Shown one piece after another: positions 53,000 to 61,941 of a stretch of DNA of 64,000 bases (within the stretch, counting starts at the first letter, position 1; every line of letters begins with the position of its first letter). This DNA is from Candidatus Palauibacter scopulicola (GTDB lineage: Bacteria > Gemmatimonadota > Gemmatimonadetes > Palauibacterales > Palauibacteraceae): positions 1-64,000 of the forward strand of contig NZ_CANPWG010000013.1 of the NCBI RefSeq assembly GCF_947581915.1, written 5' to 3'. Position numbers and translations under genes: made by a program. The notes under the pieces were generated by a model, which saw only the letters and a program-made list of their open reading frames with translations, did no database searches and was not told the origin of the DNA.

Positions 53000-54472
53000 A
53001 TGGAAAAAGGGATTCTCTTCAGAGGATCCTGGAACCTAACGGTGAGAGCGAACGTGGCCAGCTTCCTGCAATCTGTCGCCGGCGCCGCCCGGCGGATCCT
53101 CAACATGCGACGGGGCGAGTTCAGGCTCGCCGTACTGTCCGCGCTTTTCTTCTTCCTCGTCCTCTGCGGCTACTTCTTCCTCCGTCCCGTGCGGGAGGCG
53201 ATGGGGGTCGCCCGCGGGATGGACGACCTGCGCTGGCTCTTCGCCGTCACTTCGGTGGGCTCCCTGTTCGTGGTTCTCGTCTTCGGGGGCGTCGTGGCGC
53301 GGACGAACCGGCGGCGCTTCATCCCGATCGCGTACCTGTTCGTCATCGCCTGTCTGATCGGCTTCGCGACGCTGCTGATCCAGGACGTGCGGGCGGGCGG
53401 CGGCCTCATCGGCACCGACGCGGAGACCGGCCTCGCGCGCGGCGTCGGCTACACCTTCTACGTGTGGCTGAGCGTCATCAACCTGTTCTCGACCAGCGTA
53501 TTCTGGGCCTTCATGGTCGACGTGTTCGATGTCGACCAGGGGAAGAGGATGTTCCCCTTCATCGGGATCGGGGGCACGCTGGGGGCGCTGGCCGGGGGGC
53601 GCGGCGCGAGCTTCGTCAGCGGGCTGACCGAGAGTCCGTACCTGCCCGCCGGCCTCATGCTGGTCGGGGCCGGCTGCTTCGCGCTCGCGATCGCCGTCAT
53701 GCTGATCCTCGACCGCAGGGCCGGGGCGTCGGACCTCTCCCGGCTCGGAGCGGACCCGGCCGGCGGACCGGTAGCGTCGGACGGCGGGGCGTCGGACGGC
53801 CGGGCGTCGGAAACCGGACCCCGGCGACGAGGCGATGGGGGCACGCGGATCGGGGGCGGGGCGCTGGAGGGTCTGCGGGCCGTGTTCACCTCGCCCTACC
53901 TGCTCGGCGTCGGCCTCTGGGTCGTGTTCATGGCGATCTCGAACACGCTGATCTACTTCACGCAGGCGAACGTCATCCTCGGGGCCACGGACACGTTCAG
54001 CCAGCGCGTCGGGAGCTTCGCCGACTTCGACTCGCTGGCGCAGTTCGGCACCCTGCTGACGCAGATCTTCATCACGACCCACTTGATCCGGAAGCTCGGG
54101 GTCGGCTGGACGCTCGCCATCCTGCCGCTCGTCACCGTGCTCGGGTTCGTCGTGCTGGCCGTGTGGCCGATCTACGGGGTGATGATGATCTTCCAGGCCG
54201 TCCACCGCGCGACGCGCTACGCGATTTCGCGGCCGTCGCGCGAGACGCTGTTCTCGGTCGTGCCGCCCGCGGAGAAGTACAAGGGGAAGCCGATCGTCGA
54301 CGTCTTCCTGTACCGGGGCGGAGACCTCGCGGGCGCCGGCATCGACAGCCTGTTCGCGATGCTCGGGCTGACGCTGGCGTGGGTCGCGATGTCCACGGCG
54401 CCGCTGGCCGGGATGTGGATCGTCCTCTCCATCGCGCTCGGGCGGGCCCAGGCACGGCGCATGGACTCCTGA
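53000..54472 (+). CDS. TLC-family nucleotide transporter-like protein, paralogue
   Basis: 490 residues. FFFLVLCGYFFLRPVREAMG opens the first helix in the same way as the neighbour; the second half begins with GGGALEGLRAVFTSPYLLG, matching GGSALEGIRRVLASPYLLG there. The loop before it is about 20 residues longer. The ATG at 53000 has only a weak ribosome site; GTG 53042 and an ATG near 53105 are alternatives, and the latter would still keep all membrane helices. Confidence 0.77.
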   Translation: MEKGILFRGSWNLTVRANVASFLQSVAGAARRILNMRRGEFRLAVLSALFFFLVLCGYFFLRPVREAMGVARGMDDLRWLFAVTSVGSLFVVLVFGGVVARTNRRRFIPIAYLFVIACLIGFATLLIQDVRAGGGLIGTDAETGLARGVGYTFYVWLSVINLFSTSVFWAFMVDVFDVDQGKRMFPFIGIGGTLGALAGGRGASFVSGLTESPYLPAGLMLVGAGCFALAIAVMLILDRRAGASDLSRLGADPAGGPVASDGGASDGRASETGPRRRGDGGTRIGGGALEGLRAVFTSPYLLGVGLWVVFMAISNTLIYFTQANVILGATDTFSQRVGSFADFDSLAQFGTLLTQIFITTHLIRKLGVGWTLAILPLVTVLGFVVLAVWPIYGVMMIFQAVHRATRYAISRPSRETLFSVVPPAEKYKGKPIVDVFLYRGGDLAGAGIDSLFAMLGLTLAWVAMSTAPLAGMWIVLSIALGRAQARRMDS

Positions 54473-54479
54473 GCCGCCG

Positions 54480-55316
54480 GTGCTGCCCGACGATCTGTTC
54501 GGTCCCGGCTCCCCGCTGCGGGTCATCGGCCACCGGGGGGCCGCGGCGTTCGCGCCGGAGAACACGCTCCCGTCCTTCGAGCACGCGGTGCGCGTGGGGG
54601 CCGACGCGGTGGAGCTCGACCTGCACCGGAGCGCGGACGGCCGCCTCATGGTCATCCACGATCCGACTCTCCCCCGCACCACCGACGGGTCGGGGGACGT
54701 CGAGGCGCTGACGCGAGACGAACTGCGCGCCTTCGACGCCGGATACCGCTTCACGACGGACCACGGGAAGACGTTTCCCTTCCGGGGAATGGGGGCTGGC
54801 GTGCCCACGCTCGAGGAGGTGCTGGAGGCGGTGGGAGACCTGCCCGTGATCGCGGAGATCAAGTCGGCGGCGGCGGGGCACGAACTGGGCGCGTGGCTGC
54901 AGCGGAGCGGGAATCGCGCGGACCGGGAGCGGATCCTGGTCGGCGGCTTCGAGCGCGCGGAGGTGGAGCTTGCGAGCCGGCACGCGCGCTGGCACTGCGC
55001 CTACCAGGACGAACTCCGCGCGTACGTCCTGCTCGGCAAGGTCGGCCTCGGCCGCCGCTTCGCCCCCGCGGGTTGCGCCGCCGCCATGCTGCCCGAACGG
55101 CAGGGTGCGCTGCGCATCGTCACGCCACGCTTCGTCCGGCGCGCCCACGCCGACGGCATGGGCGTCTTCGTGTGGACCGTGAACCATCCCGATGACATGC
55201 GGCGCCTCCTCGACTGGGGCGTTGACGGCCTCGTGAGCGACGCGCCGGGGCGGGCCCGGCGGATCCTGGACGAGCGGGACGTGCAGGGAGGCGCGGGACG
55301 ACATGCCGCAGCCTGA
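54480..55316 (+). CDS. Glycerophosphodiester phosphodiesterase
   Basis: 278 residues, no signal peptide. Motifs VIGHRGAAAFAPENTLPSF, AVELDLHRSADGRLMVIHDPTL (described in two parts: ExD and HD residues) and a closing VDGLVSDAPGRA define the TIM-barrel GDPD family, which cleaves glycerophosphodiesters to glycerol 3-phosphate and an alcohol. It starts from GTG 7 bases after the transporter and overlaps dinB by 14 bases. Confidence 0.92.
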   Translation: MLPDDLFGPGSPLRVIGHRGAAAFAPENTLPSFEHAVRVGADAVELDLHRSADGRLMVIHDPTLPRTTDGSGDVEALTRDELRAFDAGYRFTTDHGKTFPFRGMGAGVPTLEEVLEAVGDLPVIAEIKSAAAGHELGAWLQRSGNRADRERILVGGFERAEVELASRHARWHCAYQDELRAYVLLGKVGLGRRFAPAGCAAAMLPERQGALRIVTPRFVRRAHADGMGVFVWTVNHPDDMRRLLDWGVDGLVSDAPGRARRILDERDVQGGAGRHAAA

Positions 55317-56526
55317 GCCGCGGCCCCGGACGATCCTCCACGTGGACATGGACGCCTTCTATGCCGCCGTCGAGGTGCGCGAGGACCCGTCGCTGCGCGG
55401 CAAGCCCGTCATCATCGGATCCGCCCCGCGCAAGGGCCGCGGCCGTGGCGTCGTCTCGACGGCCAACTACGAGGCCCGGCGCTACGGGATCCACTCCGCG
55501 ATGCCGATCTCGCAGGCGTGGCGCCGCTGCCCCGACGGCGCCTACGTGCGCCCCCGCATCGCCTTCTATGCGGAGATCTCGGGGCGCATCTTCGACATCT
55601 TCCGCTCCTTCACCGACCAGGTGGAGACGCTCTCGCTGGACGAGGCCTTCCTCGACGTGACGGCGAGCCGGCGGCTGTTCGGCACGGGACCGGAGATCGC
55701 GGCCCGCATCCGGCGGCGGATCGCCGAGGAGGAGCGGCTCACGGCCTCCGTCGGCGTCGCCTCCAACAAGTACGTGGCGAAGGTGGCGAGCGACCTCAGG
55801 AAGCCGGACGCGCTCGTCGTCGTGCCGCCGGGGACCGAACGCGAGTTCCTGGCGCCGCTCTCCGTCTCCCGGCTGTGGGGGGCGGGGCCGAAGGTGCAGG
55901 CCCGGCTCGCCCGGCTCGGCTTCAGGACGATCGGGGACGTGGCGCGCAACAAGCCCGAGTTCCTCGAGGCCTCCCTGGGCCGCAAGCTGGGGCGGCGGCT
56001 GCACGAACTCGCGAACGGCCTCGACGTGCGGCGGGTCGACCCCAGGCCGGGGCGAAAGTCGCTCGGCAAGGAGGTGACCTTCCCGCGGGACGTCGAGGAC
56101 CGCGCCCGCGTCGAGCGCACCCTGCTCGCCCTCTGCGAGGGGGTCGGGCGGTCGCTGCGCCGGAAGGGGATCGCGGGGCGCACGGTGCAGTTGAAGCTGC
56201 GCTGGGACGGCTTCGAGACGCATACGCGCCAGCGGACGCTCGAGCGGCCGGCGGACATGACCGAAGCCATCTGGCCCGTCGCGCGGGAGCTGTTCCGGGA
56301 GGCCGACGATCCCCGCCGCCTCGTCCGCCTCATCGGGGTCAGCCTCTCCGGCTTCGATCATCCGCAAGACGAGCAACTCGGGCTCCTCGGCGACGACGAC
56401 CCGGCCACCGCCGGCGGGGAGAGCCGGCGCGAACTGGCGAAGACGATGGATGTCGTGGCGGACCGCTTCGGCCGCGATGCGCTGAAGCGGGCCGCCCTTC
56501 TCGATTCCAACGTGCGAGGCACGTAG
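55303..56526 (+). CDS. dinB: DNA polymerase IV
   Basis: 407 residues. Y-family translesion polymerase. Catalytic metal ligands D15 (HVDMDAFYAAVE) and D113/E114 (TLSLDEAFLD), then the finger and little-finger domains. Near the C-terminus EQLGLLG resembles a beta-clamp-binding motif. The ATG lies within the end of the GDPD gene. Confidence 0.95.
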   Translation: MPQPEPRPRTILHVDMDAFYAAVEVREDPSLRGKPVIIGSAPRKGRGRGVVSTANYEARRYGIHSAMPISQAWRRCPDGAYVRPRIAFYAEISGRIFDIFRSFTDQVETLSLDEAFLDVTASRRLFGTGPEIAARIRRRIAEEERLTASVGVASNKYVAKVASDLRKPDALVVVPPGTEREFLAPLSVSRLWGAGPKVQARLARLGFRTIGDVARNKPEFLEASLGRKLGRRLHELANGLDVRRVDPRPGRKSLGKEVTFPRDVEDRARVERTLLALCEGVGRSLRRKGIAGRTVQLKLRWDGFETHTRQRTLERPADMTEAIWPVARELFREADDPRRLVRLIGVSLSGFDHPQDEQLGLLGDDDPATAGGESRRELAKTMDVVADRFGRDALKRAALLDSNVRGT

Positions 56527-56552
56527 CGCGACGCACAGCGAGGCACACGACC

Positions 56553-57023
56553 ATGCAGGCATTTCCGATTCCACCGGCCTCCGGGCGCGGCATCCTCTGG
56601 TTCTTCATCATCATCATCGTCGTCCTCAGCGGCGTGACGCTCATGCTGGGCTGGGCGGCCTGGTCCACGCGGAACAGCCGGGCCGAGGTGTCGCCGGCCG
56701 GCCTGAAGCTGGTGGGAGACCTCTGGGGGCGGACGATCCCCCTCGACCGGCTCGAACTGGACGACGCCCGGATCGTGGACCTGCGCGGCGAGCCCGATCT
56801 CGTCCCCCGCCGGCGCACCATGGGGACGGCGCTCGGAGGCTACTCGGCGGGATGGTTCCGGCTCCGCGGCGGGGAGAAGGCGCTCCTCTACCTCACGGAC
56901 CGCCGGAGGGTGGTGTACATTCCCACGCTCGACGGATACTCGCTCCTCGTCAGCCAGGACGACCCCCGGCGCTTTCTGGACGCGCTCCACGAGACGGCCG
57001 GCAACACCACCGAAGGAGAGTGA
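56553..57023 (+). CDS. Single-pass membrane protein with PH-like domain
   Basis: 156 residues. One N-terminal membrane helix (GILWFFIIIIVVLSGVTLML) followed by a soluble beta-rich part that resembles bacterial PH domains (SPAGLKLVGDLWGRTIPLDRL, then YIPTLDGYSLLVSQDDP). No function can be assigned. It sits 26 bases after dinB and 6 before the HD gene. Confidence 0.7.
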   Translation: MQAFPIPPASGRGILWFFIIIIVVLSGVTLMLGWAAWSTRNSRAEVSPAGLKLVGDLWGRTIPLDRLELDDARIVDLRGEPDLVPRRRTMGTALGGYSAGWFRLRGGEKALLYLTDRRRVVYIPTLDGYSLLVSQDDPRRFLDALHETAGNTTEGE

Positions 57024-57029
57024 CCACGG

Positions 57030-57617
57030 ATGCTCCCGACACGGGCTGAGGCGCTCGCGATCGTCCACGAATACACCGAGAGTCCCGGACTCCGGCGCCA
57101 CATGCTGGCGGTCGAGGCCGCCATGCGCGCCTACGCGCGGAAGTACGGCGAGGACGAGGACCGGTGGGGCGTGGCGGGGCTGCTGCACGATTTCGACTAC
57201 GAGCGCTGGCCCAACCACGACCACGCGCCCGATGCGGAGCACCCCTCGACCGGGGTCGCCATCCTCCGAGAGAAGGGGGTGGATGAGGACATCCTCGAGA
57301 CGATCATGGCCCACGCGGACTACACGGAGGTCGAGGCAACGACACGGATGTCGAAGACGCTCCGGGCCGTGGACGAACTCACCGGCTTCATCACCGCCTG
57401 CGCGCTCGTGCGGCCCACGCGGCTCGCCGGCATGAAGACGCGGTCGGTGAGAAAGAAGATGAAGGACAAGGCGTTCGCCGCCGCGATCAGCCGCGACGAG
57501 ATGCTGGAGAATTGCGCGGAACTGGGCGAAGACATGGGCGAGCACATCGCCTTCGTCATCGCCGCCATGCAGCTTGCGGCGGAAGATCTCGGTCTGAACG
57601 GTCCGGGGGGAGCATGA
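57030..57617 (+). CDS. HD-domain (HDIG-type) hydrolase
   Basis: 195 residues. Metal-binding residues: His in LRRHMLAVEA, HD in GLLHDFDYE, and later His/Asp in IMAHADYTE. Small HDIG proteins of this kind hydrolyse phosphate esters of nucleotides, but the substrate is not known. The stop overlaps the next start (ATGA). Confidence 0.85.
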   Translation: MLPTRAEALAIVHEYTESPGLRRHMLAVEAAMRAYARKYGEDEDRWGVAGLLHDFDYERWPNHDHAPDAEHPSTGVAILREKGVDEDILETIMAHADYTEVEATTRMSKTLRAVDELTGFITACALVRPTRLAGMKTRSVRKKMKDKAFAAAISRDEMLENCAELGEDMGEHIAFVIAAMQLAAEDLGLNGPGGA

Positions 57618-57733
57618 CCACGACAACGATCATCATGATGATCCTCATCCTCGGATTCGTCTGGGGAGGACTCGCCGTCCTCGCGTCGATCGCCTGGCGC
57701 AAGGAAGGCGCCAAGCGGGGCGGAGAGAGCTAG
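57614..57733 (+). CDS. metS: MetS-like small subunit of an NSS transporter
   Basis: 39 residues: one membrane helix with IIMMILILGFVWGGLAVL followed by a short basic tail (RKEGAKRG). The MM...WGG pattern and length match the MetS small subunits that activate NSS carriers such as MetP. GGGGAG precedes the ATG, which overlaps the HD stop. The likely partner transporter is encoded at 21291-22778, about 35 kb away. Confidence 0.75.
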   Translation: MTTTTIIMMILILGFVWGGLAVLASIAWRKEGAKRGGES

Positions 57734-57741
57734 CCGCCCGA

Positions 57742-58533
57742 GTGAGCCCGCAAATGAGGGGAAGGCGCCGCGGGGGACGGACCCTCCTGCTGACGCTGGC
57801 CGCGCTGGCGGCCGGGTCGTGCTTCCTCCCCATCCCCCGCGCGATGCGCCCGCCCGAGCCGGTCGGCGCCGATTCGGCGGCCCTGGATCCCGCCCAACGG
57901 GATTCGATCGCACAGGCCGAGCGTGAGACCGCGCGACAGGATTCGATCGTGAGGGCCGAGCTCGAGGCCGCCCGGCGGGATTCGATCGCACGGGCCGAGC
58001 GGGAGGCGGCGCGCCGGGATTCGATCGCACGAGCCGAGCGGGCCGCGGCCGCGCGCCGCGACTCGATCCTCCAGGCCGAGCGAGCCGCCGCGGTCCGGGA
58101 CTCGCTGGAGGCGGCCCGGCGCGACTCGCTGACCGCCGCCGCCCGCCGCGACTCGCTGGCCGCCATCGAGACGGCCCGGGCCGCGGTCGAAGCCGAACTG
58201 GCGGAACTCCGCGAATCGGGCCCCGCGTACGTCGCCGTCGACGAGGCGCCGCGCCTCGTGTGGGACACCGATGCCGAAGCCGCGCTCGCGACGACCCTGC
58301 TTCCCGTGATCCGCGCCGAGGGACTCGACGCCGACATCGCGGCTTCCATCTGGCTTCTCGTGCGGACCGATGGGCGAGTCGAGGCGACCGCGATCCAGGT
58401 CTCATCCGGCGACCAGGCCTTCGACGCGGCGGCCGTGCGCGCGGCCCGCGCGCTGCTCTTCGCCCCCGCCCTCCGCGACGGTCGCCCCGCCCCCGTCTGG
58501 GTCCTGCGCGAGATCTCGCTTCTCATGCGGTAG
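57742..58533 (+). CDS. Lipoprotein with RDS-repeat stalk and TonB-like C-terminal domain
   Basis: 263 residues. A signal with lipobox (LAALAAGSC) predicts outer- or inner-membrane anchoring. Residues about 50-145 are a charged helical stalk of repeated (A)RRDSIARAERE units. The C-terminal 85 residues resemble a TonB C-terminal domain (LVRTDGRVEATAIQVSSGDQAFDAAAVRAAR, described as the strand-helix core). GTG 57742 or ATG 57754 may be the start. Confidence 0.75.
   Translation: MSPQMRGRRRGGRTLLLTLAALAAGSCFLPIPRAMRPPEPVGADSAALDPAQRDSIAQAERETARQDSIVRAELEAARRDSIARAEREAARRDSIARAERAAAARRDSILQAERAAAVRDSLEAARRDSLTAAARRDSLAAIETARAAVEAELAELRESGPAYVAVDEAPRLVWDTDAEAALATTLLPVIRAEGLDADIAASIWLLVRTDGRVEATAIQVSSGDQAFDAAAVRAARALLFAPALRDGRPAPVWVLREISLLMR
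57890..58170 (+). repeat. Imperfect tandem repeat encoding RRDSI units
   Basis: Seven or more variants of a unit built around CGGGATTCGATCGCAC (later CGCGACTCGCTG) recur at about 48-60 base or shorter spacing. They encode the R-D-S-I/L heptad-like stalk of the lipoprotein at 57742. Confidence 0.7.
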
Positions 58534-58578
58534 CCGGGGGCTGCGATCCGTCGTCCAACCGAATAGCTTGCGCGCCCG

Positions 58579-61500
58579 ATGCCACGCCGCGACGACATCT
58601 CCTCGATTCTTCTCATAGGTTCCGGCCCGATCGTGATCGGCCAGGCCTGCGAGTTCGACTACTCCGGGACCCAGGCCTGCCGGGCGCTCCGCGAGGAGGG
58701 ATATCGAGTCATCCTCGTGAACTCGAATCCCGCCACGATCATGACGGACCCGGACATCGCCGACGCGACCTACATCGAGCCGCTGACGGCCGACTGGGTC
58801 GCGCGGGTCATCGAGGCGGAGAAGCCCGACGCCCTCATTCCGACGATGGGCGGCCAGACGGCGCTCAACGTCGCGCTCGAACTCGCCGAACGCGGGGTGC
58901 TCGACGAGCACGGCGTGGAGCTGATCGGCGCCGACGTCCGGGCGATCCAGCTCGCCGAGGACCGGGAGCAGTTCGCCGAGGCGATGCAGCGTATCGGGCT
59001 CGAACTGCCGGCGGGGGGCTTCGCCCGCTCGCTCGACGAGGCGCTCACGCTGGTCGCGGACACGGGATTCCCCGCCATCATCCGGCCGTCCTTCACCCTC
59101 GGCGGCACCGGCGGCAGCACCGCCTACAACCGCGAGGAGTTCGAGGACCTCGTCCGCTCCGGCATCCGCTCGTCACCGATCGGAGAGGTGCTCATCGACC
59201 GCAGCATCATCGGCTGGAAAGAGTTCGAACTCGAGGTGATGCGGGACCAGGCGGACAACGTCGTCATCGTCTGCTCGATCGAGAACTTCGACGCCATGGG
59301 CGTGCACACGGGCGATTCGATCACCGTCGCGCCGGCGCTCACCCTCTCGGACCGCGAGTACCAGGCCATGCGGGATGCGGCCATCGCCTGCATCCGAGAG
59401 ATCGGCGTGGACGCGGGCGGCTGCAACATCCAGTTCGCCGTGCACCCCACGACGGGCCAGATGCTCGTCATCGAGATGAACCCGCGCGTGTCCCGGAGTT
59501 CGGCCCTCGCCTCGAAGGCGACCGGGTTCCCGATCGCACGCATCGGCGCCAAGCTCGCGGTCGGCTACCGCCTCGACGAGATCCCGAACGCGATCACTCA
59601 GGTGACGCCCTCCTGCTTCGAGCCCGTGCTCGACTACATGGTCGTCAAGATCCCGCGCTTCGCGTTCGAGAAGTTCCCCAAGGCGGACGCCACGCTGGGC
59701 GTGCAGATGAAGGCCGTGGGCGAGGTGATGGCGATCGGCCGCACGTTCCAGCAGGCGTGGCTGAAAGGCTTCCGCGCGCTCGAGAACGGTCGGTCGGGGT
59801 GGCTCCCCTCCCCGGACCCGGACGCGGATCGCCTCGAGGACGACGCCGTCGACACGGTGCGGGCCGCGATCCGCACCGCGACGCCGGAGCGCCCCTTCCA
59901 GCTCTACCGCGCCTTCCAGGCGGGCCTCTCCGTGGACGAGATCAACCGAATCACCGGCATCGACCCCTGGTTCCTCTCCCAGCTCGAGGAACTCGTGCGC
60001 GAGGGCCAGGCCTTCGCGGCCGCCGCCGAGGTCACGCCGGAGGACGTCGCACGGTTGAAGCGGATCGGCTTCGGCGACGCGGAGATGGGACAGTTGCGCG
60101 GAATCCCGGAGGCCGAGGTGCGCGACGTCCGCCACGCCCAGGGGCTCCGGCCCGTCTACAAGACGGTCGACACCTGCGCGGGCGAGTTCCCCGCCGCTAC
60201 GCCCTACCTCTACTCGACCTACGAGGACGAGAACGAATCCGAGCGCTCGGACCGGCGGAAGATCATCATCCTCGGCAGCGGCCCGAACCGCATCGGACAG
60301 GGCATCGAGTTCGACTACTGCTGCGTCTCCGCCTCGCTCGCGCTGCGCGACGAAGGGTTCGAGACGATCATGATCAACTCGAATCCCGAGACGGTCTCCA
60401 CCGACTTCGACATCTCGAACAAGCTCTACTTCGAGCCGCTCACGGTGGAGGACGTGCTCGCGGTCGTCGAGCAGGAGAAGCCGGAGGGCGTCATCGTCCA
60501 GTTCGGGGGACAGACGCCGCTGACGATCGCGCGCAAGCTCGAGCAACTCGGCGTCCCCATCCTCGGGACGAGCGTCGAGTCGATCGACCGCACCGAGGAC
60601 CGCCGCCGCTTCGACGAACTCTGCCGCGAACTCGGGGTGCCGATGCCGCCGGGCGGGACCGCGACCGGCATCGACGAGGCGCTGGAGATCGCGGAGGACA
60701 TCGGGTATCCCGTCCTCGTTCGGCCCAGCTACGTGCTCGGCGGCCGCGCCATGGAAATCGTCTACGATCCGGTCTCGCTGCGGGAGTACTTCGCGCGCGC
60801 CGTGCAGGCCTCTCCGGAACATCCCGTGCTCCTGGACCGCTTCCTCGAGGACGCCTTCGAGGCGGATGTCGACGCGGTGTGCGACGGGGAGACCGTCCTC
60901 ATCGGCGGCATCATGCAGCACATCGAGGATGCCGGCGTCCACTCCGGCGACTCCGCCTGCGTCCTGCCGCCCTACCTCCTGCGCGACGTCGACATGGAGG
61001 CCATGCGCCGCTTCACGCGGGACTTCGCCCTCGCGCTCGACGTCCGGGGCCTCATCAACGTGCAGTTCGCCGTGCACGAAAAGACCGTCTACGTGCTCGA
61101 GGTGAACCCGCGCGCGAGCCGCACGGTGCCGTTCGTCAGCAAGGCGACGGGGGTGCCCCTCGCGCGGGTGGCCGCGCGCGTGCTGGCGGGCGTGAAGCTC
61201 GCCGACCTCGGACTCGGGGACGAACTCGTCCCGCACCAGGTCTCCGTGAAGGAAGCGGTGCTCCCCTTCGACAAGATCCCGGATGCGGACACCGTGCTCG
61301 GGCCCGAGATGCGGTCCACGGGCGAGGTCATGGGATATGCGGACAGCTTCGGGCTCGCGTTCGCGAAGTCCCAGATCTCCGTCTGCCAGGGGCTGCCGAC
61401 GGAGGGGGCCGTCGCGATCACCGTGCACGACCAGGACAAGCCGAACATGGTCCCGATCGCGCGCCGCTTCCACGAACTGGGCTTCACGGTCTTCGCCACG

Positions 61501-61791
61501 GAGGGGACGGCCCGGTACCTGCGCGGCCGCGGCGTGCCCTGCGAACGCATTCTGAAGGTGCACGAGGGACGCCCGAACCTCCTCGACCGCATCGTCTCGG
61601 GCGACGTCCAACTGCTCCTGAACACCCCGCTCGGCAAGCACGCCCAATACGACGACTACATGATCCGCCGCGCCGCCGTCTCCCGCCGCGTGCCCTACAC
61701 GACGACGCTCTCCGCGGCATCCGCGGCCGCCGACGCGATCATCGCCCTTCGCCACCGCCGGCACACGGTCCACAGCCTCCAGGCACGCTAA
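58579..61791 (+). CDS. carB: Carbamoyl-phosphate synthase large subunit
   Basis: 1070 residues, full length. Two homologous ATP-grasp halves: the first opens with [17 protein letters not shown] and has [11 protein letters not shown], the second with [16 protein letters not shown] and [13 protein letters not shown]-terminal MGS-like allosteric domain follows ([15 protein letters not shown]). It makes carbamoyl phosphate for pyrimidine and arginine synthesis with CarA, which is not in the window. It is followed by the conserved gene-end palindrome. Confidence 0.97.
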   Translation: MPRRDDISSILLIGSGPIVIGQACEFDYSGTQACRALREEGYRVILVNSNPATIMTDPDIADATYIEPLTADWVARVIEAEKPDALIPTMGGQTALNVALELAERGVLDEHGVELIGADVRAIQLAEDREQFAEAMQRIGLELPAGGFARSLDEALTLVADTGFPAIIRPSFTLGGTGGSTAYNREEFEDLVRSGIRSSPIGEVLIDRSIIGWKEFELEVMRDQADNVVIVCSIENFDAMGVHTGDSITVAPALTLSDREYQAMRDAAIACIREIGVDAGGCNIQFAVHPTTGQMLVIEMNPRVSRSSALASKATGFPIARIGAKLAVGYRLDEIPNAITQVTPSCFEPVLDYMVVKIPRFAFEKFPKADATLGVQMKAVGEVMAIGRTFQQAWLKGFRALENGRSGWLPSPDPDADRLEDDAVDTVRAAIRTATPERPFQLYRAFQAGLSVDEINRITGIDPWFLSQLEELVREGQAFAAAAEVTPEDVARLKRIGFGDAEMGQLRGIPEAEVRDVRHAQGLRPVYKTVDTCAGEFPAATPYLYSTYEDENESERSDRRKIIILGSGPNRIGQGIEFDYCCVSASLALRDEGFETIMINSNPETVSTDFDISNKLYFEPLTVEDVLAVVEQEKPEGVIVQFGGQTPLTIARKLEQLGVPILGTSVESIDRTEDRRRFDELCRELGVPMPPGGTATGIDEALEIAEDIGYPVLVRPSYVLGGRAMEIVYDPVSLREYFARAVQASPEHPVLLDRFLEDAFEADVDAVCDGETVLIGGIMQHIEDAGVHSGDSACVLPPYLLRDVDMEAMRRFTRDFALALDVRGLINVQFAVHEKTVYVLEVNPRASRTVPFVSKATGVPLARVAARVLAGVKLADLGLGDELVPHQVSVKEAVLPFDKIPDADTVLGPEMRSTGEVMGYADSFGLAFAKSQISVCQGLPTEGAVAITVHDQDKPNMVPIARRFHELGFTVFATEGTARYLRGRGVPCERILKVHEGRPNLLDRIVSGDVQLLLNTPLGKHAQYDDYMIRRAAVSRRVPYTTTLSAASAAADAIIALRHRRHTVHSLQAR

Positions 61792-61804
61792 CCCCGCTCC
61801 GTCT

Positions 61805-61824
61805 GACGTTCCCGCGGGAACGTC
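61805..61824. terminator. Gene-end palindrome, copy 3
   Basis: GACGTTCCCGCGGGAACGTC, a perfect 20-bp palindrome, begins 13 bases after the carB stop. No T-run. Same sequence as the core of the copy at 30571. Confidence 0.6.
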
Positions 61825-61867
61825 TCGCCGCGCACGGTAACGCCGCTTCCGGCGGGCGGCGGCCCAC

Positions 61868-61897
61868 TTTCCGACGCGGGCCGTCCGCGCGTATGCT
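61868..61897 (+). promoter_or_regulatory. Candidate promoter of the M20 hydrolase gene
   Basis: TTTCCG (61868-61873) and TATGCT (61892-61897) are 18 bases apart. The transcript would begin about 61904, leaving a leader of some 38 bases. The elements are only moderate matches. Confidence 0.4.
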
Positions 61898-61941
61898 ACG
61901 GGGTGATTTTGCCTCTCGGTCCCTTTTCCCCGGGTGCCTCA

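Noticed and set aside
57890-58170. CRISPR array suggested by repeated units
   Set aside because: The units are in-frame coding repeats of variable length without spacers.
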